A stretch of DNA of 64,000 nt from Actinomadura sp. NAK00032 (GTDB taxonomy: Bacteria; Actinomycetota; Actinomycetes; Streptosporangiales; Streptosporangiaceae), in NCBI RefSeq assembly GCF_013364275.1, contig NZ_CP054932.1:7998001-8062000 (forward strand). Direction: 5' to 3'. Positions 42,365-50,114 of this stretch are shown in pieces. The first letter of the stretch is position 1, and the number at the start of each line of letters is the position of its first letter. The notes under the pieces were generated by a model. That model made no database searches. It saw only the letters and a list, made by a program, of their open reading frames with translations, and had not been told where the DNA came from. Made by a program: the position numbers and the translations under genes.

Positions 42365-43699
42365 TCAGCGGGCGAGCTTCAGGTGGGTGAGGAACGCGTT
42401 GAGGTCGGCCCACTTCTTCTTGTGGGTGTTCGGCAGCGAGGCGAACACCACCGCCGGGGCGTCCCGGCCGGTGTCGATCACCGCGGTGGCGACGACCTCG
42501 CCGGTCGCCCTCACGCCGTCCCGCTGGTAGGTGAGGTAGGAGGCGATCAGCCAGCCCTTGCGCCCGCCCACCGTCAGCGCCTGCGACGCCAGCGGCGCCG
42601 TCTTGTGCGGGAACGCGTAGTACTGCGCCTCATGCCCCTGCGCGACCAGGGCCGCGACGTTCTTCACGCTCTCCGGGCCCTGGTAGGCGGTCAGCAGGCT
42701 CGGAGTGAGCGTGCCGGTGAGCAGCTGCCCGTACCAGAGCTGCTGGGCGTGCCGCTCGGTCACCATGATCTGCTGCCCGGACCATCCCGGCGTGCCCAGC
42801 TTGTTCTTCTTCGTGGGCACCTGCCAGGGGGCGGCGAAGCGCGGGTACGACAGCCCCGAGTGGGTGTCGTTCACCCGCCCGAGCATCCGGGTCGCCCGGC
42901 CCTTGAACGTGACGAGCGGCTTGTCCGGCGGCAGTTGCACCTGCGTCCCCTGGGACTGCTCCGCCGCGGCCCGCTTGTCGACGTTGCCGGCCGGGGTCTC
43001 GGGCTCGTCGCCGCCGCTCTTGACGAAGTACACGGCGCCGGCCGCGACGAGCGCGACCACCAGCAGCCCGACCCCGCCGAACAGCACCAGCCGGGACCGG
43101 CCGCCGCCGTCGTCCAGGGCGTCCCGGTCGCCCCGGGACGGCTTCGGGGAGCCGCCGAGCTTGGCGTCGGCCGACTCCTCGTCCGCCATCCAGTCCGGCA
43201 TCTGCCAGTTGCCGCTGCTCGGCTTGCCCGGCTTGGCGGGCTGGCCGCTCCCCGTGGGGACGGCCGGAACATAGTTGGAGGCGCCCGAGTCGGAGTCGCC
43301 CGAGCCCTCGTCGAACAGCGACCCCTCCCACTGGGGCGCGTCCTCCTCGGCCCGGCCCGAGGCGGGCTCCGCGACCGGGGCGACCTTGATGTCGTCGGCG
43401 TCGCGGTCGGCGGGCTCCTGCGCCGGGAACTCCTCGGCCACCGGGGCCTGCTCGACCGCCGGGGACTCCTCGACCCGGCCCCACACGTCGTGCGACGCCG
43501 CGCCCGTGCCGAAGTCGCCCGTACCGAAGTCACCCGTACCGAAGTCACCCGCGCCGAAGTCGGCGGGACCGGCGGGCGCAGGCGCGGGCGCGAACTCCTC
43601 GCGCTCGGGGAAGGCCGTTCGCGGACCGGTCGCCTCCTCGGCGCCGGCCTGCGGGAATCCGTCCCGCGACTCGTTCTCGCTCATGTCGGTCCAGCGCAC
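42365..43699 (-). CDS. Single-pass membrane protein with acidic repeats, hypothetical
   Basis: A 444-residue protein. A long acidic, Pro-rich cytoplasmic part contains tandem DFGTG repeats (about 45-65) and motifs such as NWQMPDWMADEESADAKLGG. One transmembrane helix is at about 206-230 (RLVLFGGVGLLVVALVAAGAVYFV), followed by an extracytoplasmic domain of about 210 residues. The start is uncertain; the GTG at 43699 has GGGGGAG six bases before it, whereas ATGs at 43723 and 43684 lack good sites. I do not recognise the family; similar proteins occur widely in Streptomyces-like genomes. Confidence 0.75.
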   Translation of the reverse strand: MRWTDMSENESRDGFPQAGAEEATGPRTAFPEREEFAPAPAPAGPADFGAGDFGTGDFGTGDFGTGAASHDVWGRVEESPAVEQAPVAEEFPAQEPADRDADDIKVAPVAEPASGRAEEDAPQWEGSLFDEGSGDSDSGASNYVPAVPTGSGQPAKPGKPSSGNWQMPDWMADEESADAKLGGSPKPSRGDRDALDDGGGRSRLVLFGGVGLLVVALVAAGAVYFVKSGGDEPETPAGNVDKRAAAEQSQGTQVQLPPDKPLVTFKGRATRMLGRVNDTHSGLSYPRFAAPWQVPTKKNKLGTPGWSGQQIMVTERHAQQLWYGQLLTGTLTPSLLTAYQGPESVKNVAALVAQGHEAQYYAFPHKTAPLASQALTVGGRKGWLIASYLTYQRDGVRATGEVVATAVIDTGRDAPAVVFASLPNTHKKKWADLNAFLTHLKLAR

Positions 43700-43798
43700 G
43701 CCGCGCTCCCCCTGATCGGACATGCGGCACACGTTACGCGAAGATCAGCGGTCGGATTCCGGGCACCCATCACGCTCCGGACACATCTTCCCATCGGC

Positions 43799-44641
43799 TC
43801 AGTGATGCTCCGCCATGCCCGCGTCACCCACTGTGACCAGTGGGTCATCCGCCAGCCGCTCCCGCACCATCAGCGTGGCCCCGGCCACCGCGCCCGGCAT
43901 CGCGAGCACCGCGCCCAGCGGGATGAGGAACACCACAAAAGTCGCGACGCCGAACCCGACGATGAGCGGGCGGTCGGCCCGCATCCGGGCGAACCGCTCC
44001 TTGCGCAGGATCCCCCGCCGCTCCAGTGCGACGGACGTCAGCTCCCCGGCGAGGAAGTACCCCGACACCAGCGCCGCGACCACCGGGACGACGGTCTGCC
44101 CCACCACCGGCAGGAACCCGCACGCGAAGAACACGACCGCGAACACCAGCGCGATCCCCCCGATGATCAAGGTGTCCTTGATCGCCCGTCCGATCTGGGT
44201 GAGCAGCGGGACGTCCGGCTCCGGCGGCGCGCCGCCCTGCGACTCCTCCACCCGGACCGCGATGGCCTCGTAGAAGGGGTCGCCGACCAGCAGCGTCACC
44301 GCGGTGAACGTGATCAGCGCCAGGAACAGCGCGGCACCGTAGATCGCGACGCCCGCGATGATCCGGGCGGACGTGCGGGCGGCGTCCGCCCAGCCGTCGG
44401 CGAACCCCGTCACCCAGCCGGCCAGATCGTCGACCTTGATCGCGAGGAAGACCAGCGCGGCCATGTAGACCGCGAGCACGATCAGCGCCGGGATCAGCCC
44501 GAACAGCCACTGCGCCGGGTGCCGGGCGGTCCAGCCGAGGCCGCGCAGCAGGTAGCTCGCGCCGCCGAACAGATCCTTGATCGCGGACGGTTTCGCCGGG
44601 GGCGGCGCCGGCGCGGGCGGTGAAGGGTGCGGTTGGCTCAC
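43799..44641 (-). CDS. EI24/CysZ-like membrane protein
   Basis: A 280-residue EI24-domain protein. It has a Pro-rich N-terminus, then four to six hydrophobic segments (WLFGLIPALIVLAVYMAALVFL, IIAGVAIYGAALFLALITF, LIIGGIALVFAVVFFACGFL, VGFGVATFVVFLIPLGAV) and the conserved FFACGFLPVVGQ and RADRPLIVGFG. In proteobacteria CysZ imports sulfate; most actinobacterial EI24 proteins are uncharacterised. The GTG at 44641 is nearest to the family start. It follows the SDR gene by 11 bases on the same strand. Confidence 0.87.
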   Translation of the reverse strand: MSQPHPSPPAPAPPPAKPSAIKDLFGGASYLLRGLGWTARHPAQWLFGLIPALIVLAVYMAALVFLAIKVDDLAGWVTGFADGWADAARTSARIIAGVAIYGAALFLALITFTAVTLLVGDPFYEAIAVRVEESQGGAPPEPDVPLLTQIGRAIKDTLIIGGIALVFAVVFFACGFLPVVGQTVVPVVAALVSGYFLAGELTSVALERRGILRKERFARMRADRPLIVGFGVATFVVFLIPLGAVLAMPGAVAGATLMVRERLADDPLVTVGDAGMAEHH

Positions 44642-44652
44642 GCACCCAGACC

Positions 44653-45519
44653 CTATAGGGAAGGGAGCCCCACAAGCCGGGCCGAACACTCCCAGACCGC
44701 CCGCCGCAGCTCCTGGTCCTTCAGCGCCTCGACCGTCGGCAGCAGCCCGGCGCCGGGCGTCGAACTGTGGAAACCGCCGCTGCGCGCCTCGAACTCCTCG
44801 TCCAGCGCGACCTTCAGCGCCATCCGCGCCCCCTGGGCGGGCGTCCGCATGAACGGGGTGTGCGACAGCAACGCCCCGGCCCGTCCGGTGCCGGGCACGT
44901 CCCGGAGCAGCCCGGTCGCCACGACTCCGGGGCACACCGCGTTCACGGCGACCCCGCTGCCCTCCATCCGCCGCGCCAGCTCCTGTGCGAACAGGATGTT
45001 CAGCAGCTTCGACCGCCCGTACACCCGGACCGAGCCCGCCGGCCCGTACGACCCCGGCTCCGCCAGCCGCTCCACCTCGAACCGGTCGGCCTGGCGGTGC
45101 GCCTCCGACGCCACGACCACCACGCGCGACGGCGCGCCCTTCTCCAGCAGCCCCAGCAGCCGGTTCGTCAGCAGGAACGGCCCCAGATGGTTCGTCGCGA
45201 TCATGCGGTCGTACCCGTCCGCGCTGACCTTGGCCCGCAGCAGATGGACGCCCGCGTTGTCGACCAGCACGTCCAGCCGGTCGAAGCGCTCCTCCAGCGA
45301 CGCCGCGACCCGCTCCACGTCCATCCGCACCGACAGGTCCCCGAGGAAGGTCTCGACCCGCGCGCCGGGCACGTCCCGCACCAGTTCCTCCGCCGTCGCG
45401 GCGGCCCGCAGCTCGTTCCGGCAGACGATCCCGACCAGGAACCCCGCCCGCGCCAGCCCCCGGGCGATCTCCTTCCCGATCCCGGACGTCCCGCCGGTCA
45501 CAACCGCGATCTTCCCCAT
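44653..45519 (-). CDS. SDR-family oxidoreductase (retinol-dehydrogenase-like)
   Basis: A 288-residue short-chain dehydrogenase with cofactor motif TGGTSGIG, DNAGVH in place of NNAG, the catalytic YGRSK and CPGVVATGL after it. Its sequence layout (IVCRNELRAAATAEEL, NHLGPFLLTNRLL, RVVVVASEAHRQAD) resembles vertebrate retinol dehydrogenase/WW-domain oxidoreductase relatives, a broad-specificity branch. The ATG start fits. It is probably co-transcribed with the EI24 protein gene, and its own start lies 43 bases from the end of the NTPase-like gene. The substrate is unknown. Confidence 0.88.
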   Translation of the reverse strand: MGKIAVVTGGTSGIGKEIARGLARAGFLVGIVCRNELRAAATAEELVRDVPGARVETFLGDLSVRMDVERVAASLEERFDRLDVLVDNAGVHLLRAKVSADGYDRMIATNHLGPFLLTNRLLGLLEKGAPSRVVVVASEAHRQADRFEVERLAEPGSYGPAGSVRVYGRSKLLNILFAQELARRMEGSGVAVNAVCPGVVATGLLRDVPGTGRAGALLSHTPFMRTPAQGARMALKVALDEEFEARSGGFHSSTPGAGLLPTVEALKDQELRRAVWECSARLVGLPSL

Positions 45520-45562
45520 GCCCCCACAGAACCACCCCGCCCGGCGCCCGGCAAGGGACCTC

Positions 45563-47722
45563 CTACCCCTCTCCCAGCACCCGCCGCCGGAGCGTCACCC
45601 AGAGCACCAGCAGCAGGCGCTTCCACTCGGGCATCAGCAACGCCATCAGGACGTCCTCGCGAATACTCCGACGGCTGCGAAGTATCCCGGCCCAGGCTCG
45701 CGCGAGGTCGACCATCAGCATCCGGCTCGCCGGGTCGCCGACGGCGACGGACGTGAACAGCGCGACGATCCGCGGCCGCAGGTCCGGGCGCGCCTCCGCC
45801 GTGTCGAGCCAGAGTTCGATCGCCTCCAGGACGCCGTCCAGCCCCGTCGCGGCGCCCGTCTCCATGGCCAGCAGCAGCCACCACGCGGCGGCGCACGCCG
45901 CGGGCTCGACCGCGCCGGGCCCGGTCAGGACGACCGCGAGCCCATCCGCGTCGCGCTTGCCCGCCAGTTGCAGGAACAGCGACGCGCCGAACCACGGGAG
46001 CCGCCCTCCGGCCCCGGACAGCTCGGCGTCGGGGTCCGCCCAGAACAGAGCCCTGCGGAGCACCTCGGCCGGATGGACGTCCGCCAGCCGCAGCGCCGCG
46101 TCCATCGCCACGGTGCGGACGCTCTCCCCGCACACCGCCAGCCGACCGATGGCGTCCAGAACGGCGCGGGCCTTGGACGGGTCGACGCGGTCCGGCTCGG
46201 CGAGCAGGATCCGCAGCGCCACGTCCGCGAGACGGGCGGCGTCCCGCTCCGACCCGAACCCGCTCGCGGCGCCGCACCAGGCCAGTGCCGCCTTGGCGAC
46301 CTCGTCGCCGTGCCTTGCCTCCAGCTTGATGGCCGCGTCCACGACCTCGTCGCCGACCTGGGCGTTGCCGAACGTCGCGAGATGCTTGAGCCGGGTCAGC
46401 GCGATCGACGGATACGTCCCGCCGAGCACCTGGCACACCCGGACGATCGTCAGCTTCAGCGTCTGCGGCGTCCCCCGGTCCTGGGACCACTCGTAGAGGA
46501 ACCTGCGCACCCGCCCGCCGGCGACGGGGTGCAGGCAAGTCTCGACCAGCGCCAGGTAGGCGAGGTCCTGCTGCCCGTCCCGGGCCCAGCCGTAGGCCGT
46601 CCGCCGGATCCAGCCGGGCATGCCGTTCTCCGCGGCCAAGTGGGCGAAGACGGTGGCGACCTTGCGCTGGAGCGGTTCGTCCAGGCCCACGGCGCCGTCG
46701 GTCGGCAGCTCCGACAGCCACGCGAGCAGGTCGGTCCGCACCAGCGGGTAGTCGTGGCAGGCGTGGCTCAGCACCGAGGACGCGTAGCCGTGCCGGCGGA
46801 AGAGGATCCGGTCGTCCTCGCGGTCCGCGCCGAGCAGGTCGTTGAGCCCGGTGGACGGGCACCAGGCCAGCCCGCCGCCCTCCACGTTGATGTGCAGATG
46901 CCTGGCCAGCGACAGCGCGGCCCCGTACACGCTCGTCTCGCCCGCAGGCGTGACCGCGGCGGCGGCGAGAAGCAGCGTCCGGTCCTTGAGGTCCGGGTAC
47001 TCGGCGAACCAGCCGCGTAACTGCTCCTCCCACCTGCCGTAGGCGCGCTCGACCTCCCGGGCGTCGCCGCTCTCCCGGACGAGGTCGGCGAGCCGGCGCC
47101 CGTCGGCGGGCGAGCCGCCCTTCAGCAGTTCGGCCGCGCGCTCCCAGTGCGGCCACTGCGTGCCGCCGAGGCCGCACACGTCGAGCCGGCGCCGGTAGAC
47201 GGCCTCGGCGGGCGGCGGCTGCACCGGCACCGGCGTGAGGAACTCCAACCGGCGCAGTTCCGCCGCGGTCCCCAGCACGAGGACGATGCCCCGGGTCTTG
47301 TCACGGACCACCTCCAGGCGCTGCTCCAGGCGCGACGCGTCGTCCTCGTCGGCCGCGCGCACCAGGTACGCGCAGTCCGCGCTCCAGTCCTCCTCCGCGT
47401 CGTCCTCCGCCGACGAGAACGGGCGGATCGGCAGGTCCGGGCGGACTTCCCGCGCCGCCGCGATCGCCGTGGTCGTCACCCCGGCGCCCTCGTCCCCGGC
47501 GAGCGCGACCTGGCGGGCGCTCCGCAATTCGGCCACGATCGCATCGTGGTTCACGGCGGGCACGTAGCCCGCGACGCGCTGGCCGATCTCGCTCTCCGAC
47601 AGGCCCATCGGGGAGCGCCCGCGCCCCTGGTGGTAGTGCATGACCAGGTCGCGGGAGACCGTGTTCCCGAACGCGATCTGCGCCTCGTCCCCGCTGATCG
47701 TGACGTCTTCGACCGCCGTCAT
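45563..47722 (-). CDS. NTPase-like protein with N-terminal RHIM/amyloid-like motif and helical repeats
   Basis: A 719-residue protein, not assigned to a named family. Residues 7-25 carry the motif VTIxGxEAQIxFGNTVxxD, shared with the C-terminus of the cyclase-fold protein encoded upstream. A P-loop-like segment follows (ALAGDEGAGVTTTA, 73-86), but Val replaces the Walker-A Lys, and a second strand reads GIVLVLGTAAEL. The remaining 450 residues are helical repeats of HEAT/armadillo type. The layout is that of a STAND-like sensor with a degenerate nucleotide site. The ATG at 47722 forms TGATG with the upstream stop, so the two proteins are made together. Role in defence or stress signalling is inferred. 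Confidence 0.8.
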   Translation of the reverse strand: MTAVEDVTISGDEAQIAFGNTVSRDLVMHYHQGRGRSPMGLSESEIGQRVAGYVPAVNHDAIVAELRSARQVALAGDEGAGVTTTAIAAAREVRPDLPIRPFSSAEDDAEEDWSADCAYLVRAADEDDASRLEQRLEVVRDKTRGIVLVLGTAAELRRLEFLTPVPVQPPPAEAVYRRRLDVCGLGGTQWPHWERAAELLKGGSPADGRRLADLVRESGDAREVERAYGRWEEQLRGWFAEYPDLKDRTLLLAAAAVTPAGETSVYGAALSLARHLHINVEGGGLAWCPSTGLNDLLGADREDDRILFRRHGYASSVLSHACHDYPLVRTDLLAWLSELPTDGAVGLDEPLQRKVATVFAHLAAENGMPGWIRRTAYGWARDGQQDLAYLALVETCLHPVAGGRVRRFLYEWSQDRGTPQTLKLTIVRVCQVLGGTYPSIALTRLKHLATFGNAQVGDEVVDAAIKLEARHGDEVAKAALAWCGAASGFGSERDAARLADVALRILLAEPDRVDPSKARAVLDAIGRLAVCGESVRTVAMDAALRLADVHPAEVLRRALFWADPDAELSGAGGRLPWFGASLFLQLAGKRDADGLAVVLTGPGAVEPAACAAAWWLLLAMETGAATGLDGVLEAIELWLDTAEARPDLRPRIVALFTSVAVGDPASRMLMVDLARAWAGILRSRRSIREDVLMALLMPEWKRLLLVLWVTLRRRVLGEG

Positions 47723-47797
47723 CACCGCTCCTGCCGGAAGTCGCCGCCGACCGTGTTGCCGAACCCGATCTGCGCCTCGTTCCCGTCGATCGTGACG
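47659..47797. repeat. 47-bp direct repeat linking two adjacent genes
   Basis: Copies at 47659-47705 and 47751-47797 agree at 42 of 47 positions. They encode the shared motif at the N-terminus of the NTPase-like protein and at the C-terminus of the cyclase-fold protein. The low divergence suggests recent duplication or gene conversion. Confidence 0.9.
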
Positions 47798-48471
47798 CCG
47801 CTGATCGACGTCCCGGACGGCGGCGGCGCCGGGGCCGGAACGGGGGCGGCCGGTTTCTCGCCGCCGTCCGGCCGCCCCTTCCCCGACGGCACCGGCACGT
47901 ACAGGTAGGCGGGCTTGGCGTACTGCTTGACCTTCGCCTCCACCTCCGTGACCTGGCTCGCGCGAAGGGTGGTGCGCCCGCCTTCGACGTAGGCGGTGAA
48001 CAGTTCCCGCGAGAACGCGTAGACCGCGAAGGTGACCTCCGGGTCGCTGTGTTCGAGGGCGTCGCGCAGCGGACGGCTGTCGAGCAGCCGGCACGTGTCG
48101 ATGACGGCGGTGGAGATCGCGGGGGCGGCGGCGCGTTCGTCGTCCACAAGGCCCACGTGCAGCGCGGCCCGCAGCCGCAACCGCAGTCCGCGCGCCCGCA
48201 GGCCCGGCGCGCTCGCGGCCAGCTCGTCCTGGAGCCTGCGCGCGAAGGGGTCGACGAGCGCGGGCACCGCCTCATGCGGCAGGACGGCGAGAATCCCGTC
48301 CCCCGTGCTCTCGACGAACCGGGCCTTACGCCATGTCTCCCCCAGCCCGCTCGCCTCGAAGGCGGCGGCCAGGACTCGCCGGATCTCCAGGTGGACGTCC
48401 GGCAACTCGGAATCGCGGTGGGCGCTGAACTTCTCGGCGTCCACGACCAGGACGGCGCGGAACTCCTCCAT
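47722..48471 (-). CDS. Nucleotidyl-cyclase-fold protein with C-terminal RHIM/amyloid-like motif
   Basis: A 249-residue protein. Residues 1-185 resemble a class III cyclase fold: FRAVLVVDAEKFS provides the first metal-binding Asp (D11) and ESTGDGILAVLP the second (D58). The usual Asn-x3-Arg segment is altered (STAVIDTCRLL), so the product, or activity itself, is uncertain. Residues 185-220 are Pro/Ala-rich linker. Residues 226-244 are VTIDGNEAQIGFGNTVGGD, whose QIGxxN core resembles the RHIM tetrad. GGGGAGG precedes the ATG. It is coupled to the NTPase-like gene and lies 67 bases after a Crp/Fnr gene. Likely an effector or second-messenger module. Confidence 0.82.
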   Translation of the reverse strand: MEEFRAVLVVDAEKFSAHRDSELPDVHLEIRRVLAAAFEASGLGETWRKARFVESTGDGILAVLPHEAVPALVDPFARRLQDELAASAPGLRARGLRLRLRAALHVGLVDDERAAAPAISTAVIDTCRLLDSRPLRDALEHSDPEVTFAVYAFSRELFTAYVEGGRTTLRASQVTEVEAKVKQYAKPAYLYVPVPSGKGRPDGGEKPAAPVPAPAPPPSGTSISGVTIDGNEAQIGFGNTVGGDFRQER

Positions 48472-48523
48472 GCGGCCTCCCCAAGAGTGCGGATGGCCAC
48501 AACACTGACGACGTCGCGCCGAA

Positions 48524-48549
48524 GACTCTGTCAGATATCAGACAGAGTC
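48524..48549. promoter_or_regulatory. 26-bp near-perfect palindrome at the end of the crp-like gene
   Basis: GACTCTGTC and GACAGAGTC flank AGATATCA, so 24 of 26 bases are symmetric. It contains the stop codon of the Crp/Fnr gene and lies 53 bases upstream of the cyclase-fold gene. It could be an operator for that gene or a terminator. Confidence 0.6.
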
Positions 48550-49176
48550 CCGGCCTGATGCGGCCAAGGCGCGGAGGCCGGGGCGGTCGGTGATGACGGT
48601 GCGGCCGCGTTCGGTCGACACGATGCCGAGTTCCCGCAGCCGCGCCAGCTCGGCGGCGACGACGCCGCGGGACAGGCCGACCGCCTGCCCGATCTCCTGC
48701 TGGCCGAGCCCGACCTCGCCGCCGGTCACGGCGAGGCGCAGCAGGGCCCGCACGACGCGGGGCCCGGCCGGCAGCGCGGCCGTCTCCGCGCGCCACTCCT
48801 CTCCCTCGCGCAGCCGCCGCATCGCATGGCGCAGCAGGTCGGCCTCCGCGCCGGCGGCGCGGACCAGCGCGCGGAAGCGGTCCGCGGGCAGGGCGCGGGT
48901 GACGCACGCGTCCATCGCGACGACGGTCGCCGAGCGGCCGTCGCCGCCGAGGACGGCGATCTCCCCGAGGAGTTCGCCCGGGCCGCGCACGGCGAGCAGC
49001 AGAACCTCGCCGTCCGGGAGGGCGAGCAGCGCCTTGATCCTGCCCGCCAGCAGGAGGAGCACGTGGGACGGCGGGTCGCCCTGGCGGAGCAGGACGTCGC
49101 CCGCGCGGAACCGGCGTTCCCTGCCCGCCGCGACGAGCGACTCCCACGTGCGGGGCGAGACGCCGGCGGGAATCAT
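48538..49176 (-). CDS. Crp/Fnr-family transcriptional regulator
   Basis: A 212-residue regulator. The cyclic-nucleotide-binding domain (about 15-130) has RFRAGDVLLRQGDPPSHVLLLLAGRIKAL and the phosphate cassette-like GELLGEIAVLGGDGRSATV; the C-terminal winged helix is at about 150-200 (VGLGQQEIGQAVGLSRGVVAAELARL). No cysteine pattern for an Fe-S cluster is present, so a nucleotide ligand is more likely than oxygen sensing. It precedes the cyclase-fold gene on the same strand and is divergent from the KstR-controlled F420 oxidoreductase gene. It could sense the product of the adjacent cyclase; that is inference. Confidence 0.88.
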   Translation of the reverse strand: MIPAGVSPRTWESLVAAGRERRFRAGDVLLRQGDPPSHVLLLLAGRIKALLALPDGEVLLLAVRGPGELLGEIAVLGGDGRSATVVAMDACVTRALPADRFRALVRAAGAEADLLRHAMRRLREGEEWRAETAALPAGPRVVRALLRLAVTGGEVGLGQQEIGQAVGLSRGVVAAELARLRELGIVSTERGRTVITDRPGLRALAASGRDSV

Positions 49177-49201
49177 GGGTCCATCATGCCTGGCACCGGA
49201 T

Positions 49202-49219
49202 TAGAACGGGTTCTAGTAT
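49202..49219 (+). promoter_or_regulatory. KstR-type operator overlapping a leaderless promoter
   Basis: TAGAACGGGTTCTA (49202-49215) matches the KstR consensus at every fixed position. It overlaps a -10 box TAGTAT (49214-49219), which stands exactly six bases before the ATG at 49226. No binding site precedes that ATG, so the transcript is probably leaderless and blocked by repressor. Confidence 0.7.
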
Positions 49220-49225
49220 CTGGGC

Positions 49226-50089
49226 ATGAGGTTCACCTACGCCGAGGCCATGACCGACCCCTCGTACTACGTGCCGCTGGCCAGGGCCGCGGAGGCGGCC
49301 GGGTACGCGAGCATGTCGGTCGCCGACTCGCTGGTCTATCCGAAGGAGTCCGACTCGACCTATCCCTACACCGCGGACGGCAACCGGGAGTTCCTGGAGG
49401 GCAAGCCCTTCATCGAGACGTTCACGCTCATCGCGGCGCTGGGGGCGGTGACCAGCACGCTGCGGTTCACGCCGTTCGTGCTCAAGCTGCCGATCCGGCC
49501 GCCGGTGCTGGTGGCCAAGCAGGCCATGTCGATCGCGGCGCTGACCGGCGGGCGGCTCGGGCTGGGCGTCGGGATCAGCCCCTGGCCCGAGGACTTCCAG
49601 GTGATGGGCGTGCCGTGGGAGCGGCGCGGGAAGCGGATGGACGAGGCCATCGACATCCTGCGCGGCCTCAGCACCGGGGAGTACTTCGAGTTCCACGGCG
49701 AGCACTACGACGTCCCCGCGATCAAGATGGCGCCCGCGCAGTCGTACCCGATCCTCGTCGGCGGGCACAGCGAGCCCGCGCTGCGGCGGGCGGTCGTGCG
49801 CGGGGACGGCTGGATGCACGCCGGCGGCGACGACCTGGACGGGCTGCTGGCCAGGCTGCGGAGCATCCGGGAGCAGGAGGGCAAGGCCGACGGGCCCTTC
49901 GAGGTGCACGTGATCTCCATGGACGCCTACACGCCCGACGGCGTGAAGCGGCTGGCGGACAAGGGCGTCACCGATGTGATCGTCGGTTTCCGGATGCCCT
50001 ACGCCAAGGGCCCCGACACCCAGCCGCTGGACAAGAAGATCGAGGCGCTGGAGCGGTTCGCCGAGGGCGTGATCGCCAAGGTCCAGTAA
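49226..50089 (+). CDS. LLM-class F420-dependent oxidoreductase (Rv3520c-like)
   Basis: A 287-residue luciferase-like oxidoreductase: MRFTYAEAMTDPSYYVPLARAAEAAGYASMSVADS, then LTGGRLGLGVGISPWPEDFQVMGV, and AQSYPILVGGHSEPALRRAV near the cofactor end. The sequence resembles what I recall of Rv3520c, in the same M. tuberculosis gene neighbourhood as fadD19/ltp3/ltp4. It depends on F420 in that family and is thought to act on sterol-derived ketones or acyl-CoA. The promoter carries an exact KstR-type operator, which supports a steroid role. The probable partner is the SnoaL-like gene 25 bases downstream. Confidence 0.88.
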   Translation: MRFTYAEAMTDPSYYVPLARAAEAAGYASMSVADSLVYPKESDSTYPYTADGNREFLEGKPFIETFTLIAALGAVTSTLRFTPFVLKLPIRPPVLVAKQAMSIAALTGGRLGLGVGISPWPEDFQVMGVPWERRGKRMDEAIDILRGLSTGEYFEFHGEHYDVPAIKMAPAQSYPILVGGHSEPALRRAVVRGDGWMHAGGDDLDGLLARLRSIREQEGKADGPFEVHVISMDAYTPDGVKRLADKGVTDVIVGFRMPYAKGPDTQPLDKKIEALERFAEGVIAKVQ

Positions 50090-50108
50090 AACGAGAACAC
50101 GTTACAAT
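50088..50108 (+). promoter_or_regulatory. Near-consensus KstR site with leaderless promoter
   Basis: GAGAACACGTTACA (50093-50106) matches TNNAACNNGTTNNA with one change. It overlaps TACAAT (50103-50108), a -10 box six bases before the ATG at 50115. The left flank AAAACGAGAAC is the reverse of the GTTCTCGTTTT half-site near echA19. Confidence 0.6.
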
Positions 50109-50114
50109 TCGGCC

